Part shown: one piece after another, positions 1 to 12,287 of the stretch
Numbering within the stretch: position 1 is the first letter of the stretch
Layout of the letters: each line of letters opens with the position of its first letter
NCBI GenBank assembly: GCA_013396915.1
Contig: VWZL01000925.1
Location: 62,001 to 126,000 of the forward strand
DNA from: Stercorarius parasiticus
Lineage: Eukaryota; Chordata; Aves; Charadriiformes; Stercorariidae
Direction: 5' to 3'
DNA length: 64,000 bases
The notes under the pieces: generated by a model
The model's input: the letters and a program-made list of their open reading frames with translations, nothing else
The model's database searches: none
Told to the model about the DNA's origin: nothing
Program-made: the position numbers and the translations under genes

Positions 1-1115
1 AGTTCTTGGCCTGTGTCTTTGAGGCATAGATGAACTGTCTTATCAATAGACAGCTTCAGTCAAATACTGTTATCCCATGTGCATGGGGTGCAAGCAGGAA
101 AGAAAGTCACTAAACTTACTGCATTACAAAATCTGCATAGCTTTGCTGTGGCCTTCTGCCAGGGAACTTGACTCCCAGAGCAAATTTCTGAGTGAAATGC
201 TAAAGGGAAAAAAAAACCCACGCTGTTGAATTTCCTGTCTTGGTGTTTTGCCTTGGAACGTTACTTAAGCTTAATATCTGACTTGATGATGCCTTTTCTG
301 AGGAAGGCCAAGCTGAACAATGCGATAGTCAAAAGCATAATAAAACCTGGCATCTTTTAATTTTTTACATCTGTGCAAACTAAAATGGAATATGAAAGAC
401 CAAAGGTATTAAGACGCTGTTACTTGTAGAGTGTTGAGATACTTTAGTAAACCTGTCATTAAAATTAATGTATTAAAGGTTTTGGGTTTTTTTCCTGTAC
501 TTGGTTTCCAGTAGTGTAAGGAACGGATGACAAAATCGGGGTTTAAGCAAAGATGTTAGAGTTATTGTTATTTAGTGTGCACTTGTGGGGTGGATATTTC
601 CTTACCTCAGGTAAGTGAATATTCTTACTTAGCCACACATGCCATTGATTTTGTTTTGAGTTACTTTTGCTGGAGAGCTTTTGTATAGGAACTTCTAGTT
701 TTATTTTGCACCTTATTAGGAAGTTAACATTCTTGGTGTGCACTACAAGCATGGAAACTTTAACTCACAGTTTATTTTCTAAATTGGAATGCAGTTTTCA
801 AGGTCGATATGCTTTGTTTCAAAAGCTTATCTTAAGATGCTTGCTTAAATTGCTGTCAAGCTCATCCTATTGAACAAAAGCTGGATGGATGGAAAATGTA
901 GAACTTCTTAATTTTGGAATTTTAAGATAGTGTTTCACAGCCAATTGTACTTGAAATTGACTTTGCTTGTTTATTAGTGCTGTGTTGTTTATTTTAAAGT
1001 CCTAAGAGTTGTTCTTCAAATTGTTATTGGTTCTGTACTTTTTGTAAGCAATAATTATTTTATTGTTAATTTTTCCAGCTAATACTTTCTGATGTTTTTA
1101 TACACTTCTTGATAG
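1..1115 (+). other. WDR44 intron, upstream part
   Basis: AT-rich intronic sequence. I see no further WDR44 exon, so the coding part before ICSGVDEDP must lie upstream of the window. Short open frames here have no recognisable similarity. Confidence 0.7.
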
Positions 1116-1229
1116 ATTTGCAGTGGAGTTGATGAAGACCCAGATGATAAAAATGCCCCGTTTCGTCAACGACCATTTTGCAAATACAAAGGGCATACAG
1201 CAGATCTTCTTGATCTTTCCTGGTCTAAA
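1116..1229 (+). CDS. WDR44: WDR44 visible exon 1
   Basis: This exon has 38 codons, phase 0 at both ends, from ICSGVDEDPDDKN to DLSWSK. The acceptor is ...cttgatag and the donor aaa|gtaagt. It holds the GH of a WD blade (YKGHTADLLDLSW). An in-frame reading would run further upstream, but the AG at 1114–1115 fits the human exon edge. Confidence 0.9.
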
Positions 1230-4200
1230 GTAAGTCACCTTAATACAGACTACACAGATCTCCTGTGTTTTCATTGTTTTCTTCTGTCAATTGCCATTGG
1301 AACCATACATCTAAACAAAATGAAGCTATTATTGAAATTAAGAGAAAAGGCTTGTAGAAACAACATTAATTCCAGCTCAAATACTTTAGATAAAAAAACT
1401 TACTGGGCTTTGCTAATTAAGACGTTGTTAAAAAAATTAAAATCGAGCTAGTAACAATTACAATTCTGTAATTAATATTGGAGTTAAATTGTTTAGAGTG
1501 GAAGGAATTTCCACTGAGATGCGTGATTTCTGATGTGTGGTGTTACCCCTTTTCTTGTCTTCACTATGCTTCACTGTTTTTATGCAGTGTACAGATTCTA
1601 AAGTTGCTGAATATATACATACATCTTAAACTTAGAGAATTGCCTTGTGCTTAACTTCCAAAATGTTTCACATAAAGCTTATTCAGTTAAGTCTGCATGT
1701 TGGAATACAGTTGTAATTTTAAGAACCCAGTCTGGCTGAAGGGTCTTAGGCAGGAGAGACTCTCACCCCTTCTCTGAAGCCTGTTGTGCTGTTTTTTCTC
1801 TGAATGCTTTAGCTGCTTTCCAAGTAGTTAACATTTCCATTGAGGTTCTTCCAGAAAATTTTCTGTGACTGAGCATCAGTCTACTGGTCTTAAAGAAAGC
1901 ACCAATCAGTAATGATAACGTGGGTAAAACATTTTATCTGAAAGGATAAAATGCTGAATTGCATGGCAACAGAGAAATTGGTCAGACTTTACCGATCTAA
2001 TTGCTTCTGGATTTTCTGTTACTTTTGTGTCTATTAATAAATTCTCCTGTTTCACAGAATTACTTCTTGCTTTCTTCTTCTATGGACAAAACTGTCAGAT
2101 TATGGCACATATCAAGAAGAGAATGTCTTTGCTGTTTCCAGCATATAGACTTTGTCACTGCTATAGCATTCCATCCAAGGGTAAGTGTAATTGCTCTCTT
2201 TCTTCTAGAAAGGTAGAATTTGAAATTAAAAGTCCTCCCCCTTTATTTTTAATTTAAAAAAATAATTGAATAGTAGAGTTTGTGCACTTTAAAAATATCC
2301 CTATTGGATAATATGCCGGAACTTTTAAGTGTTTGTCTTCACTAAACTTCACCAGGGGTCTCCACGTGGTTTAACCATTTGTGGGCATGATGTGGAAAGT
2401 GAATTGTCTGTAACGCCACAGCTGGTATAGTTTTGAGTAACTTTGTGAAAAGTCAGAATTTCCAATGAGGGATGCTGTGATTAAATATTAGTGGAAAAAA
2501 TCATAAGGAAATAGAACAGATTGTCCAGAGATCACAGAATCCTTGGGGATGTTTAAAACATGACAGGATATAACCCTCTACAGCCTGATCAAACTTTCAA
2601 GGCTGTCCTTGCCGTGATCAGGGGTGGTAGACTGAAGACCTCTGGAGATCCTATCTTATTTGATGCTTTTTGAAAAATACTGTAATAAAGCTTCCTAATA
2701 TTAACAAAACTCAAGTAGAGGAAAAACGTGTTTTGGTGTTCCCTGAACATATATAACTGGTAGATGTATCGGGAGCTCTGAAAGGAGCTTTCAGCTCTTG
2801 ACAAGGTTGGTATTTTTCTAACTTATGTTGAGAGGGTAAAAAGTAACTGTGGCAACAGGAACAATTTTCTGATTTGAGGTATGCATACTGCATGTGTGCA
2901 ATCTTGTCAAAAATCTGTAAGAAATTGAACTCCATTTACCAGCAGTTTTAACATTGTCTTTTCAGCCTTCTAAACATTATAATCAACTCGTCTGAGAGCT
3001 CTTATTTGGGAGGTTCTGGAGAGAAGCTGTTCAGAAATGGGGCGGGAAGGTTTTACGGAAATCAGGGCATGCTCATAGCACAAGCGGAGGTTAATGTAGT
3101 TTATCCTCTCAGGATGACAGGTACTTCTTAAGTGGTTCATTGGATGGGAAACTCCGACTCTGGAACATTCCTGACAAAAAAGTGGCATTATGGAATGAAG
3201 TAGATGGGCAGACAAAATTGATTACAGCTGCCAACTTCTGTCAGAATGGCAAATACGCAGTCATAGGCACATACGATGGAAGATGCATCTTCTATGACAC
3301 GGAGGTAAAATGTTTTGGGGACTATGTATTTTTTTCATGTTAAATAACTAACAGATTTAAAAGTCATGCTTATTTAAACATCAAGAAACAAACTTATTAG
3401 AGCTTGAAGCAAAATAGTTTAAAGTTTTTACACAATTATTTCGAATCAGGATAAATTTTAATATCTTTTCAGCACTTGAAGTACCATACACAAATACATG
3501 TGCGTTCTACCAGAGGCCGCAATAGAGTTGGAAGAAAAATTACTGGCATTGAACCCTTGCCTGGAGAGAATAAGGTACAGTCTTTCAGTGCAACTTTGGC
3601 TCAGTACTGGGGTCTGATATTTGTATGTAGTGCTTAGTAAGTCTGTGATAAGTCTTGTTTATAGTCACTAGCTTAAATCAGAAGTCTTTTAGCACTACTA
3701 AAATGAGCACTTCTCTTTGCTGATTTAGGCTAGTAGAATAGTGATAGAACAGATTTTCTTTTAATGATGTTATGCTGTGGTCAGTGTAAAGTTATAAAAT
3801 GCTTACAGTGGCTTTCAGTGAAAACTTCCTTGGCATAACTAACTTCTCTTGAATTTAATATTCATTTGGAAATGTGCTTCATACAGAAGCTGAAAAAATG
3901 CTGAAAACTCGGAAACTGGTATCCAAACAAGTGTGCTCTGTTCTTCGGAATCTCCTTTTGTTTAGCTTCGGTCTAAAGTGAAGTTGAAAGGGTCAAATTC
4001 TCATCACGCAAAAAACCATGCTATTGCGTGTTAAAGTCATAATGTAAAGCTGAAGAGCTTGTCACAAAGTTTCAGGGGTGATATGGGGTCAACAGCTGGC
4101 TCTATTAGAGTAGCAGATCAGCTGTTATCACCTGTATTGTACTCTTCAATGACACAGAAATGACTTAATTCCAAAGACATGCAGAAGATTCAGAAATCAA

Positions 4201-7200
4201 TAGTGCCTTTGGGTTTGTATCAGATGCTGTGCGTTGGCATGTTAGATGATGTAATGACACACAGCTCAGCATGAACTCTTTTGAAAACAAATAGGGAGTT
4301 CTGTAATCTGATGCTGATAGTGTTCCAAGAATTGTCACAATTTTGTTGCATAAAATGATTAGGTAAGTAGGAGTCAATATCTGTCTGCTACTCCACTATA
4401 CCCTTTTGCTAGCAGCATCTCCAGACATAACTGCTAACCTGCAATCTGCTCCACTTCTAAGGTACCATAAAAGGGCTAATCAGCTGAATGCCTCTATGCA
4501 TTTTGACAATGCTTTCATAGACTTCTCTGTTCCTTATAAGTACATTAGAGCGCTTATAAGTACATTAGAGTGTCTGATCTGAAAAATGTGGAAAGGAAGC
4601 AAACTCACATCAACCAAGAGAAAAGCCCAGTCTGCGTATATAGCAGATGATGGCCCCTAAACGGTGCTTTGTGATTGATAGGTCATGATGCTTCAGAAAC
4701 GTACCTCACTGGAACAGCTGTTCTGCTGTGTTATTGTGGAATATGTTCCAAAATAACCTCTGCAAATTGACGACTGTTCTTTGTGCACGTGTTTTACTTC
4801 AGTAAAGAGCAGCTGTTCTGATTCGGACCAGTCAGGATGATATTGACAGTGAAGTTGTCTTCTGTCCATTAACAGAAGACCAGAAAGAAAAGTGTCATTG
4901 TCCTAAATCTTGTTCTGCTTCTTTGAGCCTGTTCTTTGTCTATGTTACTACTTTTTTATCGAAAAAAACTACAATTCTGACAGTTTGAATGAACTCTGTT
5001 GCTCCTTCTTGGGCATGCTAATGGTTTCCACTTCTAAATTTTATTTATTTATTTATTTTCTAGATTCTAGTGACATCAAATGATTCCAGAATCAGATTGT
5101 ATGACCTAAGAGATCTGTCTTTGTCTATGAAATACAAAGGTTATGTCAACAGCAGCAGCCAAATCAAAGCCAGCTTTAGGTAAGACAATATTATAGCAAT
5201 GGTGGTGTTGTATTTGGGAAGTACTATGGCTGAAGTACAGAGGCTTTTGTTTAAATAATCTGTGTACCTTGGTATGAAACCGAACCTCGGAAATGTTGCT
5301 TGGCTCAGAATACAAAGGTAACTGAAAGCTCTGGTCAAGCATGACAAAACTGCCTGTGAGCAGGGAGCTTCTGGGAATCCTTTTGTATTGACAGTGCGAG
5401 GCATGTCCATTACTATTGCTGTAAATACAGGAACTGTGCTACTTGTGGGGCTGGGACACCGCATCTTTTCTCCCCTCCATGATAAATAGGTTTTATTTCA
5501 TTAATTTTGTCACGTATAGTTGCAGAGGTGTTGGATACCCAACAGTTGCCCAAAGCTGTTGGCCACTGCCTGTGTATCATCACTGTCAGGAAACAGCCTG
5601 CAAATCTGACTTGGAATTATTTTTTTCCTCTTTCTCAGTGCTGTCCTAAGATGCTTTTCTGAGTTTATTACTGTGACTATCATAGAAATACTGTTTTTTA
5701 AGGTAGTAAAAGAGAGGGAGTAGACAGAGAAGAATATTTGTTCTATTCCCTCCTTGAGCCTTGCAGAAGCGAAAGGGGAAGATGCTTGGGTATCTGTTTA
5801 ACCTGGATGTTTGAGCAGAGGAGGGCAGCAGTGCTTAAGGAATAATTCCAAGTTTAATCTTGATCGTCAGCTGTTGGCCTTTGAAAGCATCTTTAAAGCT
5901 GACCCAGTATTTCACAGAATGGCTGAGGCTGAAAGGGACCCCTGGGGGGGATCTTGTCCAACCCTGCTGCTCAAGATTAATTTCCCAAATTAAGTCATCT
6001 CTACTTACAGGACTGTAAGAATAGTAGGTAAATTCAAAGTAAATATGTGAGTTGAATTTGCAGGTACTGTTTTGTCTGTCAGTGTGTATTATACAGTCAT
6101 CTGGTTACAATCTTGTTGAATGTCTTTCATCTTCCATCTGTGTGGATATTTTTTTTGCCTGTGATTCTATTGTAAACAATTCCTGTTGCACAGTCTCAGG
6201 TGTTCACACAGGTTCCAGACTCAAACAGATGCAAATTACACTTAAAGATTATGACATTTTCTTGTTGCTGAGTATAGCTGTTAGACTAACCGTCTTCTAT
6301 GTGGGAAGCTGCGGGAGAACAGCTTCTGTGTGCTGTTCATCAGAACTAGCTTTTCATTCGGAGGGACAGCATCGGGAAGCCTGCATACTTGTTCATTGAA
6401 GGACTGTGTGGTTTTTGAGCTGCACTGACTACAATAAAGGATCAGATTGAATTGTGAACTTAGCCTGATTGCACTTGTAAAGGTGCAAGTCATCTGTAGA
6501 GCTACTGTAACAGTTGCTTGAACAGCTAAGAAAAGTAATGTTTTTCCTTGTTTGAATCTTTAGCCATGACTTTACCTACATTGTAAGTGGTTCAGAAGAT
6601 AAATACGTTTATATTTGGAGCACATACCATGACTTGAGCAAGTTTACATCTGTAAGAAGAGACCGCAATGACTTCTGGGAAGGCATTAAAGGTAAAAATC
6701 AGCTTCTTACTTTTGTTTTATTTTTATTTTCTCCTTTTATTTGCTCAGCAGTGCTATTCATTTAGTTTGAACAAATAATTAGCAAGATGCATTGTAAGTG
6801 GGCTCTGTCAGAAAACCTTGTCCATAGGAAGCTCTACAGATGCATGATTGGGATGGCAAGAGACAGAGTAGCCAAGAATTCGTCCAGCTTCGGTAAGAGA
6901 TTCTGAATGGATATAATGTTTTGCTGGCGGAACTTGGGTGTATAAGTGTGGTAATCAAAGTAATTATCAATCCTTGGATCCTTTTTGTAAAAGCGGCTTT
7001 GAAAACAGTGCAAACTCTTGTCTCCCACGCACACACAGTCTTTGGGAAATGTGGGACCATATTTACGTGAGATGTGTCTTGGAGTTCTTGACAGTTAGTT
7101 TTGGGCACTTAAAGGAACTTCTGAGATCCCTAACTTTATAAAACAATGACAATTGCTCCTTGAATGACAAGCTTACCTGGTACCACTAGCACTGAGGTTC

Positions 7201-7952
7201 TTGGATATTTACTAAAATTTTTTTATTTGCTATTCTTGTAAAATTAACAATTCCTTGAAACAAGGTAATCAAAGTTGGATTGTCTTTCTGAAGCGCACAA
7301 TGCAGTGGTCACGTCTGCGATTTTTGCTCCTAATCCTGGTTTGATGGTGTCACTGGAAACTTCTGAAAAGCAAGAAGCTGAAAGTAAGGGAGAAGATTGT
7401 GAAACATCAGATACCATACCCTCTGGTAGGTGTTTAAGATGAGCTCTGCTTGATACCATGGTATGAGGAGGAAAAGATTATGAAAAAGAATACTTTTAAT
7501 TTGGGAAGGAGGGGTTTCTTGGGATGAAAAGTTCTTGCATGAACTGCCTTAGCAATTGGACATTTTGGCAGCTGTTGCATTCATAAAACTTGAGAGCATG
7601 TGAAGTGAGGCGCCTAGCTGTTGTCCTGTGTGTTTTAGGATTATTGTTTTCACACTTGAGCTGTTAGGAGGTAGAACTGTACCAATATATAATGAAAAAG
7701 TCCCTCTCCTAGAAATGCAGATGTTTCTTGAAGTATTGTCTAGATAACAGGAATGCGATAGAGGAAGAAGGGTGCCACAGTGATAGCTTATCTTTCAATG
7801 AGAGCTTGATTTATATTTTTTTAATGAACTAACAGTTTATTCTCTTTCCTTATTAAGGAGCTTTGAAGGCAGATCACACAGAAGTGCTTTTATCGGCTGA
7901 CTTTACTGGAGCAATCAAAGTCTTCATTAACAAAAAGAAATATGTATCTTAG
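1116..7952 (+). CDS. WDR44: WDR44 (RAB11-binding WD-repeat protein), 3' part, 8 coding exons
   Basis: Exons: 1116–1229, 2058–2180, 3113–3304, 3473–3574, 5064–5179, 6564–6691, 7294–7425, 7858–7952. All introns are GT–AG and all phases match, giving 333 residues plus a TAG stop. The product matches the C-terminal part of vertebrate WDR44 (about 910 residues in human), so the N-terminal half lies upstream of the window. It carries successive WD40 blades with LWHI, LWNI, LYDL and IWST strand ends. In the family, WDR44 (Rabphilin-11/RAB11BP) binds GTP-RAB11 on recycling and tubular endosomes and affects export of some cargoes and ciliogenesis; the WD domain is a protein-binding propeller. The part seen is intact, with no frameshift or stop. 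The only poorly conserved stretch is the acidic loop in the seventh visible exon. DOCK11 follows on the same strand, as in human. Confidence 0.96.
1230..2057 (+). other. WDR44 intron
   Basis: AT-rich intron of 828 nt between phase-0 exons. Nothing recognisable lies inside it. Confidence 0.85.
2058..2180 (+). CDS. WDR44: WDR44 visible exon 2
   Basis: This exon has 41 codons in phase 0, preceded by ttcacag and followed by gtaagt. It completes one WD blade (SSSMDKTVRLWHI) and begins the next (FQHIDFVTAIAFHPR). Confidence 0.95.
2520..2655 (+). mobile_element. Degraded CR1 LINE 3' fragment
   Basis: Lies in a WDR44 intron. It shows the CR1 3'-region order on the plus strand: 'ccttggggatgttt(a)aaac', 'tgacaggata', then a run of 'gatcaggggtggta' and 'gacctctggagatcc'. 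Many substitutions and no terminal repeat remain, so it is an old copy. Confidence 0.6.
3113..3304 (+). CDS. WDR44: WDR44 visible exon 3
   Basis: This exon has 64 codons in phase 0, between cctctcag and gtaaaa. It encodes the SGSLDGKLRLWNIPDKK blade end and most of the next blade (AVIGTYDGRCIFYDTE). It is the longest visible WDR44 exon. Confidence 0.95.
3473..3574 (+). CDS. WDR44: WDR44 visible exon 4
   Basis: This exon has 34 codons in phase 0, between ttttcag and gtacag. It encodes the basic linker HLKYHTQIHVRSTRGRNRVG and the start of the next blade (ITGIEPLPGENK). Confidence 0.95.
4533..4572. repeat. 20-bp direct tandem duplication
   Basis: Two copies of cttataagtacattagag, each followed by a two-base spacer (cg, tg), at 4533–4552 and 4553–4572. 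They are almost identical, so the duplication looks recent. Confidence 0.9.
5038..5058. repeat. (TTTA)n microsatellite
   Basis: About five TTTA units lie directly before the pyrimidine tract of the WDR44 acceptor at 5063, where length change could alter acceptor context. Confidence 0.85.
5064..5179 (+). CDS. WDR44: WDR44 visible exon 5
   Basis: This exon is 116 nt, phase 0 to 2, with the acceptor attttctag after a (TTTA)n run and the donor gtaaga. It encodes ILVTSNDSRIRLYDLRDLSL and the start of the following blade, ending in a split serine codon (ag|c). Confidence 0.95.
5908..5990 (-). mobile_element. CR1 LINE 3'-end fragment, antisense
   Basis: Shows 'cacagaatggctgaggctgaaagggacc' in pieces, then 'cttgtccaaccctgctgctcaa', the reverse complement of a CR1 3' end. 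It lies in the WDR44 intron 5180–6563. The rest of that intron shows nothing I recognise. Confidence 0.75.
6564..6691 (+). CDS. WDR44: WDR44 visible exon 6
   Basis: This exon is 128 nt. It completes the split serine and ends with one base of an alanine codon. It encodes HDFTYIVSGSEDKYVYIWST and FTSVRRDRNDFWEGIK, a well conserved WD blade with its linker. Confidence 0.95.
6692..7857 (+). other. WDR44 introns around visible exon 7
   Basis: Apart from the exon at 7294–7425, this is two introns (602 and 432 nt), AT-rich, with no repeat or extra exon that I can support. Confidence 0.8.
7294..7425 (+). CDS. WDR44: WDR44 visible exon 7
   Basis: This exon is 132 nt, between tttctgaag and gtaggt. 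It begins AHNAVVTSAIFAPNPGL, conserved, and then has an acidic, Ser/Glu-rich loop (SEKQEAESKGEDCE) that differs from the human sequence as I recall it. Confidence 0.93.
7858..7952 (+). CDS. WDR44: WDR44 terminal coding exon
   Basis: The acceptor is cttattaag. The exon encodes ALKADHTEVLLSADFTGAIK and ends ...INKKKYVS then TAG at 7950–7952. This closes the last WD blade, and the basic tail matches the end of the vertebrate protein. Confidence 0.95.
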
Positions 7953-8760
7953 TTATTTTGCAACTGACAGCATAAAGCTATGGTACTGTGGGATTGAAAT
8001 TCCATAAATAATGCGGGCAAAAGCAAAGTATCTAATATAATAATGTTACAGGCTGATTTATTTTTAAATCTTTATTTTAAGGCTACTCAAATACTGGATC
8101 CTTGGAAAGCAGTGTCTACCTATTAACACCCGGGCTTGTAGAATAGAAAGGAATGTGTAAGAATAATCCTGCCAAACATTAGACTCTAAACTTTCTACGA
8201 ACAGTTGTTTTGCGATGTAATTGTGAACCTCCACAGGTTTCTGCACGAAAACGTATTCACACATGTGTGTGCCTTTTGGTTACGTGCACTAATTTGACCA
8301 TATATCAAAAGGATATTAGTGGTGCTCGTTGCCACTAGATGTCAGGAGTGAGGATGGGAAGGGAAAGTTGGAGGTATGGCTGGAAAAATGCTGAATGATC
8401 TAGTCTGATCTTTGCACAAAATTCCATTTGAGAAAGATCTTGAATTTGTAGTAGCTGTTGTTCAGAATTTTAAGTTATGCAAGTTTTTGATGGGTCAGCA
8501 ACCATGTGTAAATGTTTTTATAAATTTCTCAACTTCAGGACGTGAAAAATTTTTTGTTGTCTTTTAATTGTGGTGGACTTTAAACTCCTTTCTTATATAT
8601 AATCTTTTGCACACTGGAGCACAATACTTGTGTAAAGAATTCTCTCATTCCTTGTTCACGGGCACCAGGATATATTCACCTTCCAGATAAAATTAAGCTA
8701 TATTAGAAAGTTCTTATATTTTACAACTATGTAAAATAAACTGTTTACATTTTTTTAAGC
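7953..8760 (+). other. WDR44: WDR44 3' untranslated region (inferred)
   Basis: AT-rich sequence runs from the stop codon to a canonical poly(A) signal with a T/G-rich tract downstream. No good reading frame or repeat is visible. The 3' limit is inferred from the signal. Later AATAAA words (for example near 9368 and 10999) could serve longer isoforms. Confidence 0.6.
8735..8740 (+). terminator. Polyadenylation signal of WDR44
   Basis: AATAAA lies about 780 nt after the stop codon, followed at 8781–8800 by a T/G-rich element (gttcttctcgtttgtttagt). This is the first AATAAA after the stop. Cleavage would be expected about 15–25 nt downstream. Confidence 0.65.
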
Positions 8761-11103
8761 ATTGTAGCTTAAAGTTTTAAGTTCTTCTCGTTTGTTTAGT
8801 GCCACTGAATTTTGAAAGTCTTTGTAAATATTCATATAAAACACCTATGAAGTAACATTCTGGGCATCATAACCCGTGAAATGTTATTGATGGTCAAGTG
8901 TTTCAGAGAACAGATGTATCATTAAACTTGGTGACACACTTGGAAATTGTTGCTTCTTTTCCATTTTGATTCATAAATTTGCCTTTTGTCCTAAGTAGTT
9001 TTGACCTGTTTCTCAGATCATTGATCATGCACACACACACTTGTTAACTTTTGAGTTCTACTTTTCCTGATCTTGTTGCTTTTTAGATGGCAGCTTTCTT
9101 TATGGAGTAATGGGGAATGGCGTGCTGGAGCTGGATATTAAGCAGAATTAGCAGTAGTTATATGATAGTTTAGTGTGAGGAGGATACTTCAGGAGTGTGT
9201 GAAGAATCCTCTCCTTCCCATTAGTGGAAGAATGAAGGCATGGAAAGGCAGGAGATGAGTCTCACTCTTCTTTTAACTCTGTTTTACTCAGGTGAATTTG
9301 ACCATGATTTTGTGTAAAATTGTCTTGAACAAGAAAAGGCACTTGCAAGGGGTATATCATCAGACAAAATAAATACAAAAATGGTACATGCCATATAAAA
9401 TTATTTTCAGTTGACACACTTGGAGCAAGTGACTCAGATTTGAAATACCTGTATAGATGAGACAAGCTAAACTCTCAAGATTTTTTTGTTACTTTGAGCT
9501 CCACTGAATTGACGGAAGTGAGGAGAAGCACAAGAAGATACTTCGTTTGTGACTCCAGAAAAGAGTTTCTATAACAGGTTGTGTATGTAGAAGACTTAAA
9601 TTGACTGGGATTCCTGTGAGCTCGCTATAGGTATTCTACATGTTTGGTGACAAATGCAGGCTCTTAGCAAGCTGCATTGTGCAATATGAACACCATCACT
9701 TTGCTTACAGGTACCTTCTCCCTAGTGTCTTGGCATATGTGGCCTTCCTGTCCCTGGAACTAGAAGCCCAGACTGGAGGAAAAGGCGTATGGGCTTTGCA
9801 ATGGTTTTTTTGGGGTATGCTTATTTTTTCAGGTGTGCTGCTGTCCCATTCCTGCTTTCCCCATACTATAGTTAAAATAATTGCAAAAATTAGTAGTGAG
9901 TAACAGGAGGAGAGAGCAGTTATTAGCTCATAAGAAATGCAAATAAGAGGATGGGTCCAAGCCCAGCTTTTCAGGGTGACTGAAGACCTGGCTACTGTCA
10001 GCATGCAGTGTTTGATGTAGGTTTGGGACTAAGTGGGCTTCAGGAAGGATCCTCCAGCATTCCTGGCATGCATCTTGGCAGGTTGTTTTAAATGTTCTAC
10101 ACAAACAGTCTTCTCTGTAACCTCTTTATGATCTGAATATTTGGGGTTTTTTTTCATATTTAAATATGACTGCTTTAGAGACTTAAGTTGAACTGTAGTT
10201 TTGCCTTGTAGCTGCCAGAAGCTCTATTAAGGTGGTGTTGGACCTGTGAAATACTCAGGTCATCATAAAAAAGTTATTGTTTTTTTTCATTATCCAGGAT
10301 CTTGTGCAGGCAGTAAACAAAGCTGATCTTGAGGATGATGTTTGACTCTGTCTTGGTATTTAGCTTCTAGCACTCACAGTTCTGGCGCTCCTTTGCGGTG
10401 TTCTAGTATTCTCTATGCTTTTTCCCCAGTTGAACTGTGCTGCATGTTTTTAATGGTTCAGAAATCAGTGACTCTTTCCCTCCGCTTACAAAAATCCCAT
10501 CAGTTAAGCAGTACTGCAGTCTGAGTGGTGCTGTGTCCTATCATCTCGTCCACTACTGGGCCTTAAGGCTTGCCTGGAGCCTCACACAGCTGGGTTCTGC
10601 TTTCGTCTAGAGCTTCCAAGTTCTCCTTGCAGGTAAATGTTAAGTTGCAGGTAAATGTCATTTACTCTGCTGAGCCTGTTTTGTTCAGTCAAGTACCTCC
10701 ACTCTATGTACATCGGGTAGTGCCCTTGCACTAGAAGTGATGTTCCCTTGAACACAAGCAAAGCATGGGTGGAGGTCTGTTAAAGTAAAACAATTCCCTT
10801 TGTGCTGGAGGATTTCTCTCTGGACTGCTTCTTCCAAGGACTTACTTAACCTTCTGTTCTTGAACAGAAGTTGCTGATATCCGTGTAATCAAAATTCAGC
10901 TTGCAGAATATGATTGAAAATTCCCATGAGGCAAAAGTACCATTGTACAGGACCTTGGTGCAGGAGATGTCTGAATTAACTCGGTCACTTCCCAAAAATC
11001 AATAAAATTTGCTGATTGGACTGTCACAGATCACTTGAACTCTTCCCTTCAACACCTAATTCCTACTGTAACTGGCTCCTGGCAGCAAGCAGCTGTGATC
11101 CGA
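8761..11103. other. Intergenic, no gene seen
   Basis: AT-rich sequence downstream of WDR44. It contains a short (CA)n run near 9029–9041 and open frames below 100 codons without recognisable similarity. Confidence 0.65.
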
Positions 11104-11530
11104 GGGCTTGAGGCCCTCTGCTGTGCTGCTGTGAGGACAGGCTGAGAGAGTTGGGGGTGTTTAGCCTGCAGAAGAGAAGGCTCCGGGGAGACCTTCAAGC
11201 CCCTTCCAGTCCCTGAAGGGGGCATACAGGAAGGATGGGGAGGGACTCTGGATCAGGGAGTGTAATGATAGGACACAGGGCTCAAACTGAAAGAGGGTAG
11301 ATTTAGATTCAATATCAAAAAGAAATTCTTCACTGTGGGGGTGATGAGGCACTGGAACAGGTTGCTCAGGGAAGTAGTCAATGCCCCATCCCTGGAGGTG
11401 TTCAAGGCCAGGCTGGATGGGGCTCTGAGCAACCTGATCTAGTGGGAGGTGTCCCTGCCCAGGGCAGGGGGGTTGGAACTAGATGATCTTTAGAGTACCT
11501 TCCAACCCAAACCAGTCTGTGATTCTGTGA
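11104..11530 (+). mobile_element. CR1 LINE, 5'-truncated, sense
   Basis: Starts near 'gaggccctctgctgtg', runs through 'ctgaggacaggctgagagag'-like, 'agaaattcttcactgtgg', 'ccctggaggtgttcaaggcc' and 'ccttccaacccaaacc', and ends at the CR1 terminus 'tctgtgattctgtga'. The frame of the RT C-terminus is broken. It is somewhat more diverged than the copies at 27, 35, 37 and 47 kb. Confidence 0.92.
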
Positions 11531-12249
11531 ATGGAAACAAAGCTGTTTCTCTACTTCTTTTGTCTTTTCAGTTGTGGGCATCAAGCCCAGTGCACGTGCA
11601 GAGGACAAAACCAACAGTTTAAGTAGATGAGTACTGCTAAAATTGGATCTTTAAATGCTGTACAAGTCATGTTTTCTCAAGTTAAAAAGGGTGGGGGAAT
11701 TTGTTTCTTTTTGGTTAGTGATATTTTTTGGGGTTTTTATCTGAAAGCAATGCTGAACTCAGCAACTGAGATGATGCTAACGCTACTAAACATAAGAGCA
11801 TTAGCCATAGACATGGCAGAGTTAATTTATCAGGCACAGGGAAAGCTGCTGGATGGGGCTTTTTTGCCTGCCATTAGCAATTTGCTGCACGCCTGGTCAG
11901 GAAAACATCAGAAATTGCCTACTCTTCAAACTTGATTCAAAGTGATCTTGTGAGTGTGTAAGTGAATGCTAAGCTGCTATCTTCTGAAGCAAACTCACAT
12001 GCCGCTTTTTACTGGAATATCAAGCAATGCAAGTTTATTTGTATTTTGTCAGTGTCTGTCTTCTATGTATTTTTTCTCTCTCTGGTGATAGAGAACTTGT
12101 TTGAGAACTGCGTATAAGCACACTGCTTCATTTTGTGAATGTGGGAACAAACTGGAAGGCTGTAGGAACTGTTGACTAGTTCTGAGGACGTGGTACTGGA
12201 GTCGGGATTCTTTATGCTGATGGCTATAGCTGCTACTTCTCTACTTCTG

Positions 12250-12287
<38 letters not shown>

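Larger units (their letters stand above)
3575..5063 (+). other. WDR44 intron with short tandem repeats
   Basis: This 1489-nt intron has no recognisable gene. It contains a 20-bp tandem duplication at 4533–4572 and a (TTTA)n run just before the acceptor. Confidence 0.85.

Noticed and set aside
12251..12284. Processed pseudogene tail
   Set aside because: No retrocopy body or target-site duplication could be identified beside the T run.
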